A stretch of 37,769 bases of DNA from Myxococcales bacterium (GCA_025355005.1 JANXLV010000020.1:1-37769), one strand, 5' to 3'. Positions 22,565 to 30,767 are shown, counted from the first letter of the stretch. Numbers and translations are program-made. The notes: generated by a model from the sequence alone, not told the origin.

Positions 22565-23320
22565 TCATTCACATGCGAGGCCGTGGAGGATCTCGCCCGT
22601 CGGGGGGCGCGGAACACTCACCGTGCGGGCGCCCGTCTTCGCATCGAACACGAAGATGCCGCCATCCGTGTACCAGGGGATGATCGCGATGCGATCGTTC
22701 TTCACGGCCGAGAGCCCGATGATGCTGCCCGCGTAGCCCTGCAGCTTGAGCGCGCTGGTCTGCGCGCCCGTGTCGCGAGACACGCGCATGACGGTGTCCG
22801 TCTGGAAAGCCGAGGCGAGAAGCCCGTCCGCGGTAGGTGCGAGGCGGCTCGCGCTCGGCGCACTGGTCACGGCGCTCGGGCTGTGGGCGACGACATCCGC
22901 GAACGATCCGTACCGCGCGAGCTTGCCGGCAGCGAGGACCCAGACGGTGCTCGCGTCAGCGGAGACCACGTCGCATGCGACGTTCGACGTGTCGACCGCG
23001 CCGCTGGCGATGTCGATGCGCACGACGGTGTTCGCGCATGTCAGGATCGAGGCGCCTTGCACGCCGATCGAAGATGCATCCGCCACGACGTCCGCGGAGA
23101 CCTCAGCACCGACGTCCACGACACCCGACGGAAGGTGCACGCGCGCGACGTGCTCCTTCACACCACGCGAAGCGAACGAGGTACACACGACGTCGTCCGC
23201 GGTCTGCGTGCCAGTGTCGACCGGCGGCACAGGAGCCACATGGTCATCCGCGCCTCCACCGCCACAGGCGACGGCGCCAAGGGCGAGGAAGAGCAGGCCA
23301 CAGCGAAAGGCGCAGGTCAC
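22565..23320 (-). CDS. lipoprotein with propeller-like repeats
   Basis: A 251-aa protein from GTG 23320 (GGGGG precedes it closely). The signal peptide ends in LGAVAC with a following GGGG, a typical outer-membrane lipoprotein start. The mature part consists of short beta-strand units such as VVRIDIASGAVDT, STVWVLAAGKLARYG, RVSRDTGAQ and GGIFVFDAKTGAR, reminiscent of the blades of a PQQ/WD-like propeller, although it is short for a full seven-blade ring. No catalytic residues can be assigned. It is the last gene of the long minus-strand run and lies 183 bases after the Cys-rich lipoprotein gene; that gap shows nothing I can name. Confidence 0.75.
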   Translation of the reverse strand: MTCAFRCGLLFLALGAVACGGGGADDHVAPVPPVDTGTQTADDVVCTSFASRGVKEHVARVHLPSGVVDVGAEVSADVVADASSIGVQGASILTCANTVVRIDIASGAVDTSNVACDVVSADASTVWVLAAGKLARYGSFADVVAHSPSAVTSAPSASRLAPTADGLLASAFQTDTVMRVSRDTGAQTSALKLQGYAGSIIGLSAVKNDRIAIIPWYTDGGIFVFDAKTGARTVSVPRPPTGEILHGLACE

Positions 23321-23503
23321 CCCCCTCTATCAGCAAGCTCCGTACCTGGCTCTCCTGGTCGTGCAGCTGCGACTTTCCGGCGCCAGTCGGTGGGCTGCAT
23401 GAGGGCGGTCGCCCACGATGGATCGGGGCCGGGGGCCACGGTCGATCCACGCCGAAGGTTGGCTGCCTTCTTGCTGGCAGCGGCAGAGGCAGAGCCGTCT
23501 GTC

Positions 23504-24169
23504 TTACGGCGGACACTCCATCATCGCAGGCGCGCGGCGTGGCTCCTGGCTGCGAATGGCGTCGCACGTGCTCAGGCAGTCCATGGGCGGCGGGTGCGGC
23601 CCCATGCAGCTCACCCACCTCGGATCCTTCGGCACGCCGGGCGGACCACCTGCATCCTCGGCCGGGCAGTTCTGCGGGAGCACCCAGCAGAAGCCGTCGA
23701 TCATGTCCTTGATCGGTCCGTCGCACATTGCGTCTGGCTGCGGAAGGAGCCGCGCGCAGTATGCGCCATAGAAGTCGCACGGCTTCTTCATGGGCCCGCC
23801 GCAGCTGGCGCTCGTGCACAACCCGGGGACCGCTGCCGCCTCCCCGCGCTGCCGGCGAAGGCAGTCGTTCCAGAAGGTCACGCCGTTGCAGCCGCACGTC
23901 TCCGCGCGCAAGTCTTCGCAGAACGTGGGCCGCACCTGGCACACGCCGGTCGCGTCACCGCAGGTGATCCGCTCGCAGAAGGACGAGAGGCCACACTCGT
24001 CGTTGGTGGTGCATTCTTTACCGAATGGTCTCCCATTGTGGCCGTCACCGCCGCCGCCGTCGAGGCCGTGGACGTCCGCCACGACCACGTCCTGCGGCGC
24101 GCAGCACACGAGCGCGAGGAGCACCACGCTCCCGATCGACGACAGCACAACGACGCGGTCGGTGCTCAT
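23504..24169 (-). CDS. cysteine-rich lipoprotein with a Kazal-like motif
   Basis: A 221-aa protein with a signal peptide (VVVLSSIGSVVLLALVCC) and lipidation at one of two adjacent cysteines. The mature part has about 18 further cysteines. The block CGCNGVTFWNDCLRRQRGEA with flanking cysteines follows the Kazal pattern (C-x-C-N-G-x-T-F-x-N-x-C, final C after GLC). Kazal-like domains bind and inhibit serine proteases; whether this one does is unknown. An earlier CTTNDECGLSSFCERITCG block resembles other disulfide-rich repeats in myxobacterial secreted proteins. It overlaps the preceding gene by four bases (ATGA), so it is translated together with the outer-membrane-protein candidate. The mature protein must fold in an oxidising compartment. 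Confidence 0.8.
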   Translation of the reverse strand: MSTDRVVVLSSIGSVVLLALVCCAPQDVVVADVHGLDGGGGDGHNGRPFGKECTTNDECGLSSFCERITCGDATGVCQVRPTFCEDLRAETCGCNGVTFWNDCLRRQRGEAAAVPGLCTSASCGGPMKKPCDFYGAYCARLLPQPDAMCDGPIKDMIDGFCWVLPQNCPAEDAGGPPGVPKDPRWVSCMGPHPPPMDCLSTCDAIRSQEPRRAPAMMECPP

Positions 24170-25395
24170 TTCGCCGACTCCTCTCCGCTGGCGCGGCCCG
24201 CGACCGTGAAGTCGAATCCGAGGGAGAGCGCAGGCCGAACACGCGACGGCAGGAACGCGACGTCCGAGACGTTCGCGCCGTCCTGCACGACATACCGGTG
24301 CGGCGCGACGTCCACGTCCAGGCCGAAGTCGAGGAACATCTCCGCGCCGCGCGTCACGGCGTATCGCGCGCCGAGCACGCCCCCGAGCACCGGTGATACG
24401 TCGGTAGTACCGGCGTTGACGTGATCGGCGGGGACCGTGAGTCCCTGTGGCGTGATGAAGAACACGTCCGCGCCCGCAGAAGGTCCGAGCGACACGACGA
24501 AGCGAGGCGTGATCTCGTACTCCGCGGCGCCCGAGACGCGCAGCGCCAGCGCGCTAGCCCGCACCTTCACCTCCGTGCCCGACGCCTCGAACGGCACGTG
24601 ATAGGCACCGGACAGCGCGATCGCCGGGTGCAGCGCGCCGCGGCCCAGGCGCAGCATACCCTTGCCTCCGCCTCCAACGACCACGCTCGAGTCTCCACCG
24701 AAGCCACGGCCCACGAAGAATGCGCCCACATCCACGCCGTACCGCGACGCGCCCTCCACCGTCGCGGAGTCGTGCTCCGGTCCCGTCGCTGGGAGCACGG
24801 CGGACGACGCGGGCCCAGCGCTCGCGGATGGTGCGGCAGAGGGTGCGGTGGATGGAGCTAGAGATGCAGCTAGAGACGGAGCCGCGGACGGTGCGGCGGA
24901 GGCGCTCATGCTCGCGGGCGGTGGAGGAGTGATCGATGCGCTCGGCGGTGGCGGCGCCTCTGCGACCAGATCCTCCACCGAGGCCTGGATGATGTGCGCG
25001 AGCTCCTCCGTGGCGATATCCGACTTGGCACCACGAGCGACAGAGCGACGCGCCACGATGCGACCGCTCGACCCTTCCACGAGGACCAGCGTTGCGCGCT
25101 GCGGGTCCGCGAGGTCGACCCATGCGGTGGCGAACGTTCCCGGTGTCTTCACGGAGAGCGCACCATCGAAGATGTCGACGCGCTCCACACGCGCGATCTC
25201 GAGGCGCGCGCCGATGCGGGACAAAAGCTCCGAGAGCGAGCTCGTGAGTCCATTGGCGTCCTTGTCGCTTCCGGCGATCACGACGCGCACGACGTGAGGA
25301 GCCGTCGCCACGGCGTCACCGAACGCAGCCCTGGGCAGCACCCAGGCGGGGACTGCGACTGCTGCGAGGACGACGCAGGCGAAGCGAAGTTTCAC
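24166..25395 (-). CDS. outer-membrane protein candidate with C-terminal beta-barrel
   Basis: A 409-aa protein from GTG 25395, with AAGGAAGG directly upstream. Residues 1-26 are a signal peptide. A mixed alpha/beta domain follows (about 30-145: PHVVRVVIAGSDKDANG through IIQASVEDLVAE), then a Pro/Ala/Ser linker (145-205), then repeated amphipathic strands (PAIALSGAYHVPFEA; RFVVSLGPSAGADVFFI; PALSLGFDFTV) that look like an eight-stranded outer-membrane barrel. The last strand is followed by a short polar tail rather than a terminal Phe, so the barrel call is moderate. It sits 23 bases downstream of the anti-sigma gene and is translationally coupled to the Cys-rich lipoprotein. It may be a target or sensor of the sigma factor. 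Confidence 0.75.
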   Translation of the reverse strand: MKLRFACVVLAAVAVPAWVLPRAAFGDAVATAPHVVRVVIAGSDKDANGLTSSLSELLSRIGARLEIARVERVDIFDGALSVKTPGTFATAWVDLADPQRATLVLVEGSSGRIVARRSVARGAKSDIATEELAHIIQASVEDLVAEAPPPPSASITPPPPASMSASAAPSAAPSLAASLAPSTAPSAAPSASAGPASSAVLPATGPEHDSATVEGASRYGVDVGAFFVGRGFGGDSSVVVGGGGKGMLRLGRGALHPAIALSGAYHVPFEASGTEVKVRASALALRVSGAAEYEITPRFVVSLGPSAGADVFFITPQGLTVPADHVNAGTTDVSPVLGGVLGARYAVTRGAEMFLDFGLDVDVAPHRYVVQDGANVSDVAFLPSRVRPALSLGFDFTVAGRASGEESAK

Positions 25396-25418
25396 GCCTT
25401 CCTTCTACTCGCCCGTGC

Positions 25419-26747
25419 TCAACGCGACGAGAGCTCCTTGAGGCGCGCCTCGGCGTGCCCGGTGTGAACCGACTGCGGATAGCTGGCGACGAGCTTCTCC
25501 CAGGCCTCGCGCTCCAGATCCGCGCGTCCAAGACGCTCGTACGCCCGCGCGCGACCGAACATAGCCTCCTCGCGCAGCGAGCCACCGCCCTCATCCAGGT
25601 ACTTGTCGAAGAGCGGCAGAGCGCCTTGTGCGTCGCCATCGTCGAGGAGCATGCGGGCCATCGCGATGCGCCCCGCAGCGGCCTCGGGCGCGGCGCCATG
25701 CTGCGTGAGCAGATCCTGATAGAGCTTCGCGGCGGCGGCGTGATCACCGCGACGGCGGGCGTCATTCGCAGACGAGAACAGGATGCCCGCGGAGCCAGGC
25801 GCTGCGCTCGAAGCGGGGGCCACGACCGTGGACGCAACCGACGGCGCACCATGGGCCGCGTTACCGAGCGCGTTCGTGGGCACGAACGTGGGAGCCGGGC
25901 GCTGCGGCACGGGCGCGCTGGCGGTCGGCGCGGGCTGGGTGCGGACCGGCGCGATCGGCGCGACCGGCTCGATGGGCGCGATGGGCTCTGGCGCGGGCGG
26001 CGGAGCGCTCTGCTCGATGTCGTCCGCGTTGCTCGTGTCGTTGTTCGTGTCGTTCAGCACCAGCTCGTTCGCGGCAGAAGGACGCGACTGTCCCTTCTTG
26101 CTGACGCGTTTTGGCTTCGGGCCGACGGTCTCCGCGGGCGCGCGCGACTCTTCCACCTCCTGCGTCGGCGTGAAGATCGCAGCCCACACGCGGGTGCCGC
26201 GCGCCGCGACCGCCACGCTGGCCATCATGAGCACCGCTGCGGCGGCGATCAGCGCGATGCCGACGCGACGGCGCGAACGCCAGGTCGGACGCAGCGAGTG
26301 AACCTTCTTCTCGAAGCGCACGAGCGCATCTTCTTCCTCTTCTGCCTCGCGACTCGCGAGAGGCGCATCGAGGTCGTCGCCGAGGTCTGCATGGAAATCC
26401 AGCTGCGCCAGGCGCAAGAGACGACACGGCGCGCACGCGGCCAGGTGCGCGTCGAGCTGCGCGCGCTCCGCGGCGGTCAGGACCTCTTCGTTCTCCTCGC
26501 GCTCGAGCAGCTCCTCGGGGTGCAGCTCGGTGTCGAGCGCCTTCGACAGCATAGCGGTCGTCCGCTCCGAGGCGTGGCCCGGTACGTCCATGCTCGCGAG
26601 CTCCGCGGCAAAGTCCTGCTCTGCGGCGACCAGCAGGCGGCATGCAGCGCACTGCGCGAGATGCGCATGGAGCAGCGCCGTCTCGCTGGGCGAGAGCTCC
26701 GCAGGGTCGCGGTCGAGCAGGTCCTCGGGATGAAGCAGGCTGCTCAT
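25419..26747 (-). CDS. membrane anti-sigma-like protein with duplicated zinc motif and periplasmic TPRs
   Basis: A 442-aa protein. The cytoplasmic part holds two copies of a ~42-residue unit (about 5-46 and 75-118) beginning LHPE(D/E)LL and containing AHLAxCAxCRLL. Each has the H-x3-C-x2-C zinc-type anti-sigma motif: His29-Cys33-Cys36 and His101-Cys105-Cys108. A membrane helix follows (162-183, VGIALIAAAAVLMMASVAVA), then a Pro/Ala-rich periplasmic spacer and two or three TPR-like repeats (about 325-440; ANDARRRGDHAAAAKLYQDL). The gene overlaps the ECF sigma gene by four bases (ATGA), the classic layout of sigma and anti-sigma. Binding of that sigma factor is inferred. One normal anti-sigma domain has one motif, so duplication is unusual. 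Confidence 0.88.
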   Translation of the reverse strand: MSSLLHPEDLLDRDPAELSPSETALLHAHLAQCAACRLLVAAEQDFAAELASMDVPGHASERTTAMLSKALDTELHPEELLEREENEEVLTAAERAQLDAHLAACAPCRLLRLAQLDFHADLGDDLDAPLASREAEEEEDALVRFEKKVHSLRPTWRSRRRVGIALIAAAAVLMMASVAVAARGTRVWAAIFTPTQEVEESRAPAETVGPKPKRVSKKGQSRPSAANELVLNDTNNDTSNADDIEQSAPPPAPEPIAPIEPVAPIAPVRTQPAPTASAPVPQRPAPTFVPTNALGNAAHGAPSVASTVVAPASSAAPGSAGILFSSANDARRRGDHAAAAKLYQDLLTQHGAAPEAAAGRIAMARMLLDDGDAQGALPLFDKYLDEGGGSLREEAMFGRARAYERLGRADLEREAWEKLVASYPQSVHTGHAEARLKELSSR

Positions 26748-27370
26748 GCATCCACTCCGAGCTCTTCGGCGAGGCGCGGGTTCTGCTCGATGCGGCGGCG
26801 CAGTGCTTCCTTCGCGAGACGCAGGCGGCTGCGCACCGTGTTCACCGGCACGCCCGTGGCCTTCGCGACGTCACCGAGCGACCAGCCCAGCACGAAGCGC
26901 AGCGCGATGGACTCCGCCTGCTCGTCCGGGATGTCATTCAGGAGGTCGAGCACCATCTTCTTGCGGCGTGCCGCGCGGAGCTGCTCTGCGGGTTGCGCGC
27001 CATTCGACTCGAGCGTCTCGAGGTCGATCTCGTCGTCCCGTCGCTGATGCTGCGCGCGGGCGCGCTTGCGAGCGGCGACGGCGGTTCGCACGGCGATGCG
27101 GGACGCGAAATGCACCGGCTCGCACTCGCCACGAAACGAAGGCAGCGCCTGGACGAACGCGATGAGTGACTGCTGCACGACGTCCTCGACGTCTGGAGAG
27201 CCATAACCAAGAACCACCTGCACCGACCGCGACATACGCGGCGTGACCTGCTCGAGGAGGTCCCGGGTCGCGCGCATGTCGCCAGCAGCCGCCACCTTGG
27301 CGAGCTTCAGCTGGGGGCTCTCGACCCGCGGAACCTGGAATTCTTCAGCAGTATCGCTCACGTTTGTCAT
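26744..27370 (-). CDS. ECF-type RNA polymerase sigma factor
   Basis: A 208-aa ECF sigma factor. Region 2 (about 40-105) includes SPDVEDVVQQSLIAFVQALP and the promoter-melting segment; region 4 (about 140-195) has the helix-turn-helix LGWSLGDVAKATGVPVNTVR preceded by DEQAESIALRF. Regions 3 and 1.1 are absent, as expected. The acidic DVED in region 2.2 is intact. It overlaps the anti-sigma gene by four bases, and a soluble Ser/Thr kinase gene lies 77 bases upstream on the same strand. The likely control is sequestration by the anti-sigma protein, with an envelope signal freeing it. The 77-bp leader has a TGTGATCACA palindrome. Target promoters cannot be deduced from this window. Confidence 0.95.
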   Translation of the reverse strand: MTNVSDTAEEFQVPRVESPQLKLAKVAAAGDMRATRDLLEQVTPRMSRSVQVVLGYGSPDVEDVVQQSLIAFVQALPSFRGECEPVHFASRIAVRTAVAARKRARAQHQRRDDEIDLETLESNGAQPAEQLRAARRKKMVLDLLNDIPDEQAESIALRFVLGWSLGDVAKATGVPVNTVRSRLRLAKEALRRRIEQNPRLAEELGVDA

Positions 27371-27434
27371 CTCGGCTTGCTGCGACGGCGCCGATCTGGC
27401 GGCTCACTCATGAGGAGTGTCGACCCCGTTCAAA

Positions 27435-27444
27435 TGTGATCACA
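27435..27444. promoter_or_regulatory. TGTGATCACA palindrome in the ECF sigma leader
   Basis: A perfect 10-bp palindrome in an A/T-rich island (AAATGTGATCACAATTT) lies immediately after the kinase-3 stop and 65 bases before the sigma start. It resembles CRP-type half sites brought together without the usual spacer. It could be an operator or part of the sigma promoter. Confidence 0.3.
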
Positions 27445-27447
27445 ATT

Positions 27448-28914
27448 TCAGTCGCGCCGATCGTCTTTTTTCAGGAGATCGCCGTCCAGCTCCTCATCGA
27501 AGACGAAGCTCTGCGCGCGCGGACGCATCGGCGGCAATGGGGCCGTCGTGGCGGGAGCGCCTTGCGACGGCGGGAGCGGCGCTGTGTTGGTCGGAGGAGG
27601 GCCCATCGGCTGCGTATTCCGTGGGCTCGCGAACGGTTCGCCCGGCTTCGCGATCGCCGGCCTGGGGAGGGCCGGTGGCGCCCGCGGGACCGCTGGCTTC
27701 CTGCTGGCGGGATCCTCGCGAGGGATCGGCGGCGGCCCCTTCGCGTGCGGCTCCACGTGCGATGCCTCCGTCGGCGACGTGGGTCGCTGCAGAGCGACCA
27801 GGCGCGGCGAGGACGCACGCGGCGACGGACGCGGCGGGTTCATGGGCAACGGCGGCATGTTCGTCGGCAAGCCGCGGCGCACGGTCGCATAGTCGGGCAC
27901 GTGGGAAGCAGGCGGCAGTGCGTCGACCTTCCTGTCGATGCGAACGACCTCCGACGACACCCCTCGCTCCTCGTCGCTCCTCTTCGTGCTCTCCGGCGCC
28001 GCGCCCGCGAGCTCAGGCATCTGCTTCTTGGTTGCCTTTGCCGCAGCGTGGAACGCCTCCGCGAAGTCGCGCGCGGTGCCGAATCGCAGCGCTGGATCCT
28101 TCGCGAGCGTGCGCCTGAACCACTCGTCGAGCTCTGGCAACGAAGTGCCGAGATGCTCGGACACCGGACGGGCGTGACTTTTCGCGAGCGCCATCATCAC
28201 CTGGCCGAGCGTCTCGCCCGTGAAGGGGACCAGGCCGACGAGGCAGTGATATGCGACGATCGCGAGCGAGTAGAGATCCGAGCGCACGTCAGGTGATTTT
28301 CCCTCCAGAAGGAGCTCGGGCGCCATGTACTCGAGGGTGCCGGAGAGCTCCTCGCTCGCTCCCGTTTTCGCCATGATCTCCGCGACACCAAAGTCGACGA
28401 CCTTGGCGAGCAGTCGTCCGTCCTGGTCCTTCGTGAGGAAGATATTCGCCGGCTTGATGTCACGATGCACCACGCCGACAGCATGCGCGCGAGACAGCGC
28501 ACGCGCGGTGTGCACGACGATGGTCTCGGTCTCTACCAGGTCGAGCTGGCGCACCTTCTCGAGTCGCGTGGCGAGGTCCACGCCGTCGAGCAGCTCGTAC
28601 ACGATGTACGGAGTGCCGTTGGCATCGACGCCTCGCGCAAACACCTTCACGATGTTCGGGCTCATCATGCGCGCGGAGAGCTCTGCTTCGCTCTTGAACT
28701 GCTGCAGCATCTCCTTGCGCTTCGAGAGCTCGGGCCGGAGCACCTTCACGGCGACGGTGATGCGGCGCTCGAGATCCTTGGCAAGCCAGACAGTGCCTGC
28801 ACCACCCTCACCGAGGCATGACACGAGCTCATAGCGGTCCTCTACGACCTTCCCCTGGAAGAAGGTGGGGGTCACCCCGCGCGCGCTCGATGGAGTCGGT
28901 GCATGGATATCCAC
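27448..28914 (-). CDS. soluble Hanks-type Ser/Thr protein kinase 3
   Basis: A 488-aa protein from GTG 28914; the frame is open to 29025, but that extension overlaps the thioesterase gene and has no kinase character. Kinase domain (about 28-300): GEGGAGTV loop, Lys57 (VAVKVL), HRDIKPAN with Asp152, DFG at 174-176, and MAPE ending at Glu200. All catalytic residues are intact. The C-terminal ~170 residues are Pro-rich and disordered (PPLPMNPPRPSPRASSPR), rich in Ser/Thr that could be autophosphorylated, ending in an acidic/basic tail. There is no membrane helix, unlike kinases 1 and 2. It lies 77 bases before the ECF sigma gene, so sigma or anti-sigma phosphorylation is a reasonable hypothesis. 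Confidence 0.94.
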   Translation of the reverse strand: MDIHAPTPSSARGVTPTFFQGKVVEDRYELVSCLGEGGAGTVWLAKDLERRITVAVKVLRPELSKRKEMLQQFKSEAELSARMMSPNIVKVFARGVDANGTPYIVYELLDGVDLATRLEKVRQLDLVETETIVVHTARALSRAHAVGVVHRDIKPANIFLTKDQDGRLLAKVVDFGVAEIMAKTGASEELSGTLEYMAPELLLEGKSPDVRSDLYSLAIVAYHCLVGLVPFTGETLGQVMMALAKSHARPVSEHLGTSLPELDEWFRRTLAKDPALRFGTARDFAEAFHAAAKATKKQMPELAGAAPESTKRSDEERGVSSEVVRIDRKVDALPPASHVPDYATVRRGLPTNMPPLPMNPPRPSPRASSPRLVALQRPTSPTEASHVEPHAKGPPPIPREDPASRKPAVPRAPPALPRPAIAKPGEPFASPRNTQPMGPPPTNTAPLPPSQGAPATTAPLPPMRPRAQSFVFDEELDGDLLKKDDRRD

Positions 28915-28933
28915 CAACAACGATATCAGCAAA

Positions 28934-29800
28934 TCAGTGCTTGCGAATGAGGCCTTCTTGGGCGGTGGACGCGACGAGGAGACCTGCGCGCGTGAACACG
29001 CGCCCCCGCACGAGGCCGCGGGCACCGGACGCCGACGGGCTGTCGATCACATGGAGCAGCCACTCGTCGACCCGAAATGGCCTGTGAAACCACATGACGT
29101 GGTCCAGACTGGCTACCTGCATTCCCGGAGAGATCCAGCTCACGCCGTGCGGCAGCAGGGACGTGGTGACGAACGCGTGGTCGGACGCATATGCAAGTAG
29201 GTATGCATGCAGTGCGGGTTCATCGGATACCTTGCCCGCCGTTCGTAGCCAGACCATGCGGACGGGAGCGCGCGCCGCGGCGACCGTGGGGTCCACGTCG
29301 TGCTCGTCCGTCACGGGGCGAATCTCGAACGGGCGCGGAGCGATCGCGCGCTGCTGCATCTTCTCCGGAAGTCGCGCGAGGTGCGGCAGGAGGCGCTCTT
29401 GCTCGGTCGGCAGTGTCTCGGGCGCGGGCGCGGCCGGCATGTCGTCCTGGTGCGAGAAGCCTTCTTCCACCTTCTGGAACGACGCTGCCAGGTTGAAGAT
29501 CGCCTGCCCCGACTGCACTGCGACGACGCGACGCGTGTTGAACGAGCCGCCATCGCGGATGCGATCGACCTCGTAGACGATTGGCTTCTTCACGTCGCCG
29601 GGCCTGAGGAAGTAGGCATGGAGCGAGTGCACGTGGCGCTCCGTGTCCACCGTCTGCGCGGCGGCGGAGAGGGCCTGCCCCAGCACCTGTCCACCGAAGA
29701 CGGTGCCCCAGCCGAGGTCCTGGCTCTGCCCGCGGAACAGGTTCTCTTCGATGCGCTCGAGCGCGAGCAAGCTCGTGAGCTCGTCCAGGACCTGTGACAT
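28934..29800 (-). CDS. tesB: acyl-CoA thioesterase II
   Basis: A 288-aa TesB-type thioesterase from the ATG at 29800, giving MSQVLDELTSLLALERIEEN, the usual start; length equals the family norm. It is a double hot-dog protein: the first half has LFRGQSQDLGWGTVFGGQVL and HSLHAYFLRPGD, the second ASDHAFVTTSLLPHG, ASLDHVMWFHRPFR and the end GLLVASTAQEGLIR. The Asp, Thr/Ser and Gln of the TesB catalytic triad can be placed in these segments. It hydrolyses medium- and long-chain acyl-CoA. It starts one base after the stop of the SUMF1-like gene and ends 19 bases before kinase 3, so it belongs to the same transcript run. Confidence 0.94.
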   Translation of the reverse strand: MSQVLDELTSLLALERIEENLFRGQSQDLGWGTVFGGQVLGQALSAAAQTVDTERHVHSLHAYFLRPGDVKKPIVYEVDRIRDGGSFNTRRVVAVQSGQAIFNLAASFQKVEEGFSHQDDMPAAPAPETLPTEQERLLPHLARLPEKMQQRAIAPRPFEIRPVTDEHDVDPTVAAARAPVRMVWLRTAGKVSDEPALHAYLLAYASDHAFVTTSLLPHGVSWISPGMQVASLDHVMWFHRPFRVDEWLLHVIDSPSASGARGLVRGRVFTRAGLLVASTAQEGLIRKH

Positions 29801-29801
29801 C

Positions 29802-30755
29802 TCAGGGCTGTGTACTCGGGTCCTGGCAGCAGCGGAAGCCCGTCGAGTAGTCGTGGTAGCTGAAATCGTGCGCGATGGTCCGGTAGGCGCAGCCGTCTCC
29901 GTGCTCGTGCGTGTCCAGCCAGAAGCCGCCCTGGAAGGTGCCATTCGGATCGCGCGTCCACTCGTGCAGGTTGCCGACCATGTCGAATACGCCCGCGTCG
30001 GTGACGCACGCTGCATACGCGCCGGTCTTCGCGAGCCCGCCCTGCACCTGGTTGAGGCGCGGGTCGTTCATCGCGCTCGTGTCGTAGAACCCACGCTTCA
30101 CCTGCTCCGGGAAGACCACGATCATGGGCGAGACACCGGAGTCGTGGCATGTATTGGCCGTGCGCGTGGGCCCGTACGGATACGCGTACCCCTGACTGCC
30201 ACCGCACGCGGCGCGCCATTCGACGGGCTCGCAGAGGCGCTTCTGCGCGGCGGCACATGCGCCCTCTGCCTCCCTGCCGCTCACGTACGACTGCGGCAAC
30301 ACGCCCGCCACACTGCGTGCACGATACAAGTATCCGGCGGGGAGCGTCGTGAGCGCATCGTGCGCGGGATGAGGCCGCGCCGTACCGTCGGGCGCCACCA
30401 TCTCCACCGTGGCCTCGTACTTGTCGATGCAGAAGCGGTCGCCGACGAGCGCCATGCCCTCGGGACAACGCGCGCTCGGCGAGGCCGGCGGCAGCGTGCC
30501 CTCGGCAACGGGATGAAACTTCTTCGGGGCGTACGATGCGAGCACGGACTCGATGGAGCCAGACGCGAGCGGCGCGATGTTTCGTGTACGCCCCGAGAAG
30601 AAAGGGGCGAGCGCGCGCTGAGCGTTCTCGACCTGGGCACGGCTCTCCGCGGGCGCGTCTTCGGGGCGGGCGGCGTGCACGTCTTGCGGGAGCGCGACGA
30701 GCCCCACCAGGGTGAGAGCGCAGGCGACGCTGCACAGCTGGCGTTCCGACTTCAC
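29802..30755 (-). CDS. secreted SUMF1/FGE-sulfatase-domain protein
   Basis: A 317-aa protein from GTG 30755 with a signal peptide (cleavage likely after DVHA, residue 28). A hydrophilic leader is followed by the formylglycine-generating-enzyme-like fold: ARCPEGMALVGDRFCIDKYE, the middle KRLCEPVEWRAACGG, and the diagnostic VFDMVGNLHEWTRDPNG and STGFRCC end. In true formylglycine-generating enzymes two cysteines five apart bind copper. Here the first is present (Cys289 in GCAYRTIA), but the second position is Ile294, so sulfatase activation is unlikely. No sulfatase gene is nearby. Such domains are widely used in myxobacteria as ligand-binding or enzyme-modulating modules. It acts in the periplasm or outside the cell. 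Confidence 0.88.
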   Translation of the reverse strand: MKSERQLCSVACALTLVGLVALPQDVHAARPEDAPAESRAQVENAQRALAPFFSGRTRNIAPLASGSIESVLASYAPKKFHPVAEGTLPPASPSARCPEGMALVGDRFCIDKYEATVEMVAPDGTARPHPAHDALTTLPAGYLYRARSVAGVLPQSYVSGREAEGACAAAQKRLCEPVEWRAACGGSQGYAYPYGPTRTANTCHDSGVSPMIVVFPEQVKRGFYDTSAMNDPRLNQVQGGLAKTGAYAACVTDAGVFDMVGNLHEWTRDPNGTFQGGFWLDTHEHGDGCAYRTIAHDFSYHDYSTGFRCCQDPSTQP

Positions 30756-30767
30756 CCCTTCATTGTA

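Noticed and set aside
22583..24424. 613-codon plus-strand frame
   Set aside because: Covers three minus-strand genes with signal peptides and good starts; its own translation has no recognisable segment.
25455..27047. 530-codon plus-strand frame opposite the anti-sigma gene
   Set aside because: Shadow frame; the minus strand carries the sigma/anti-sigma pair with an ATGA overlap and clear motifs.
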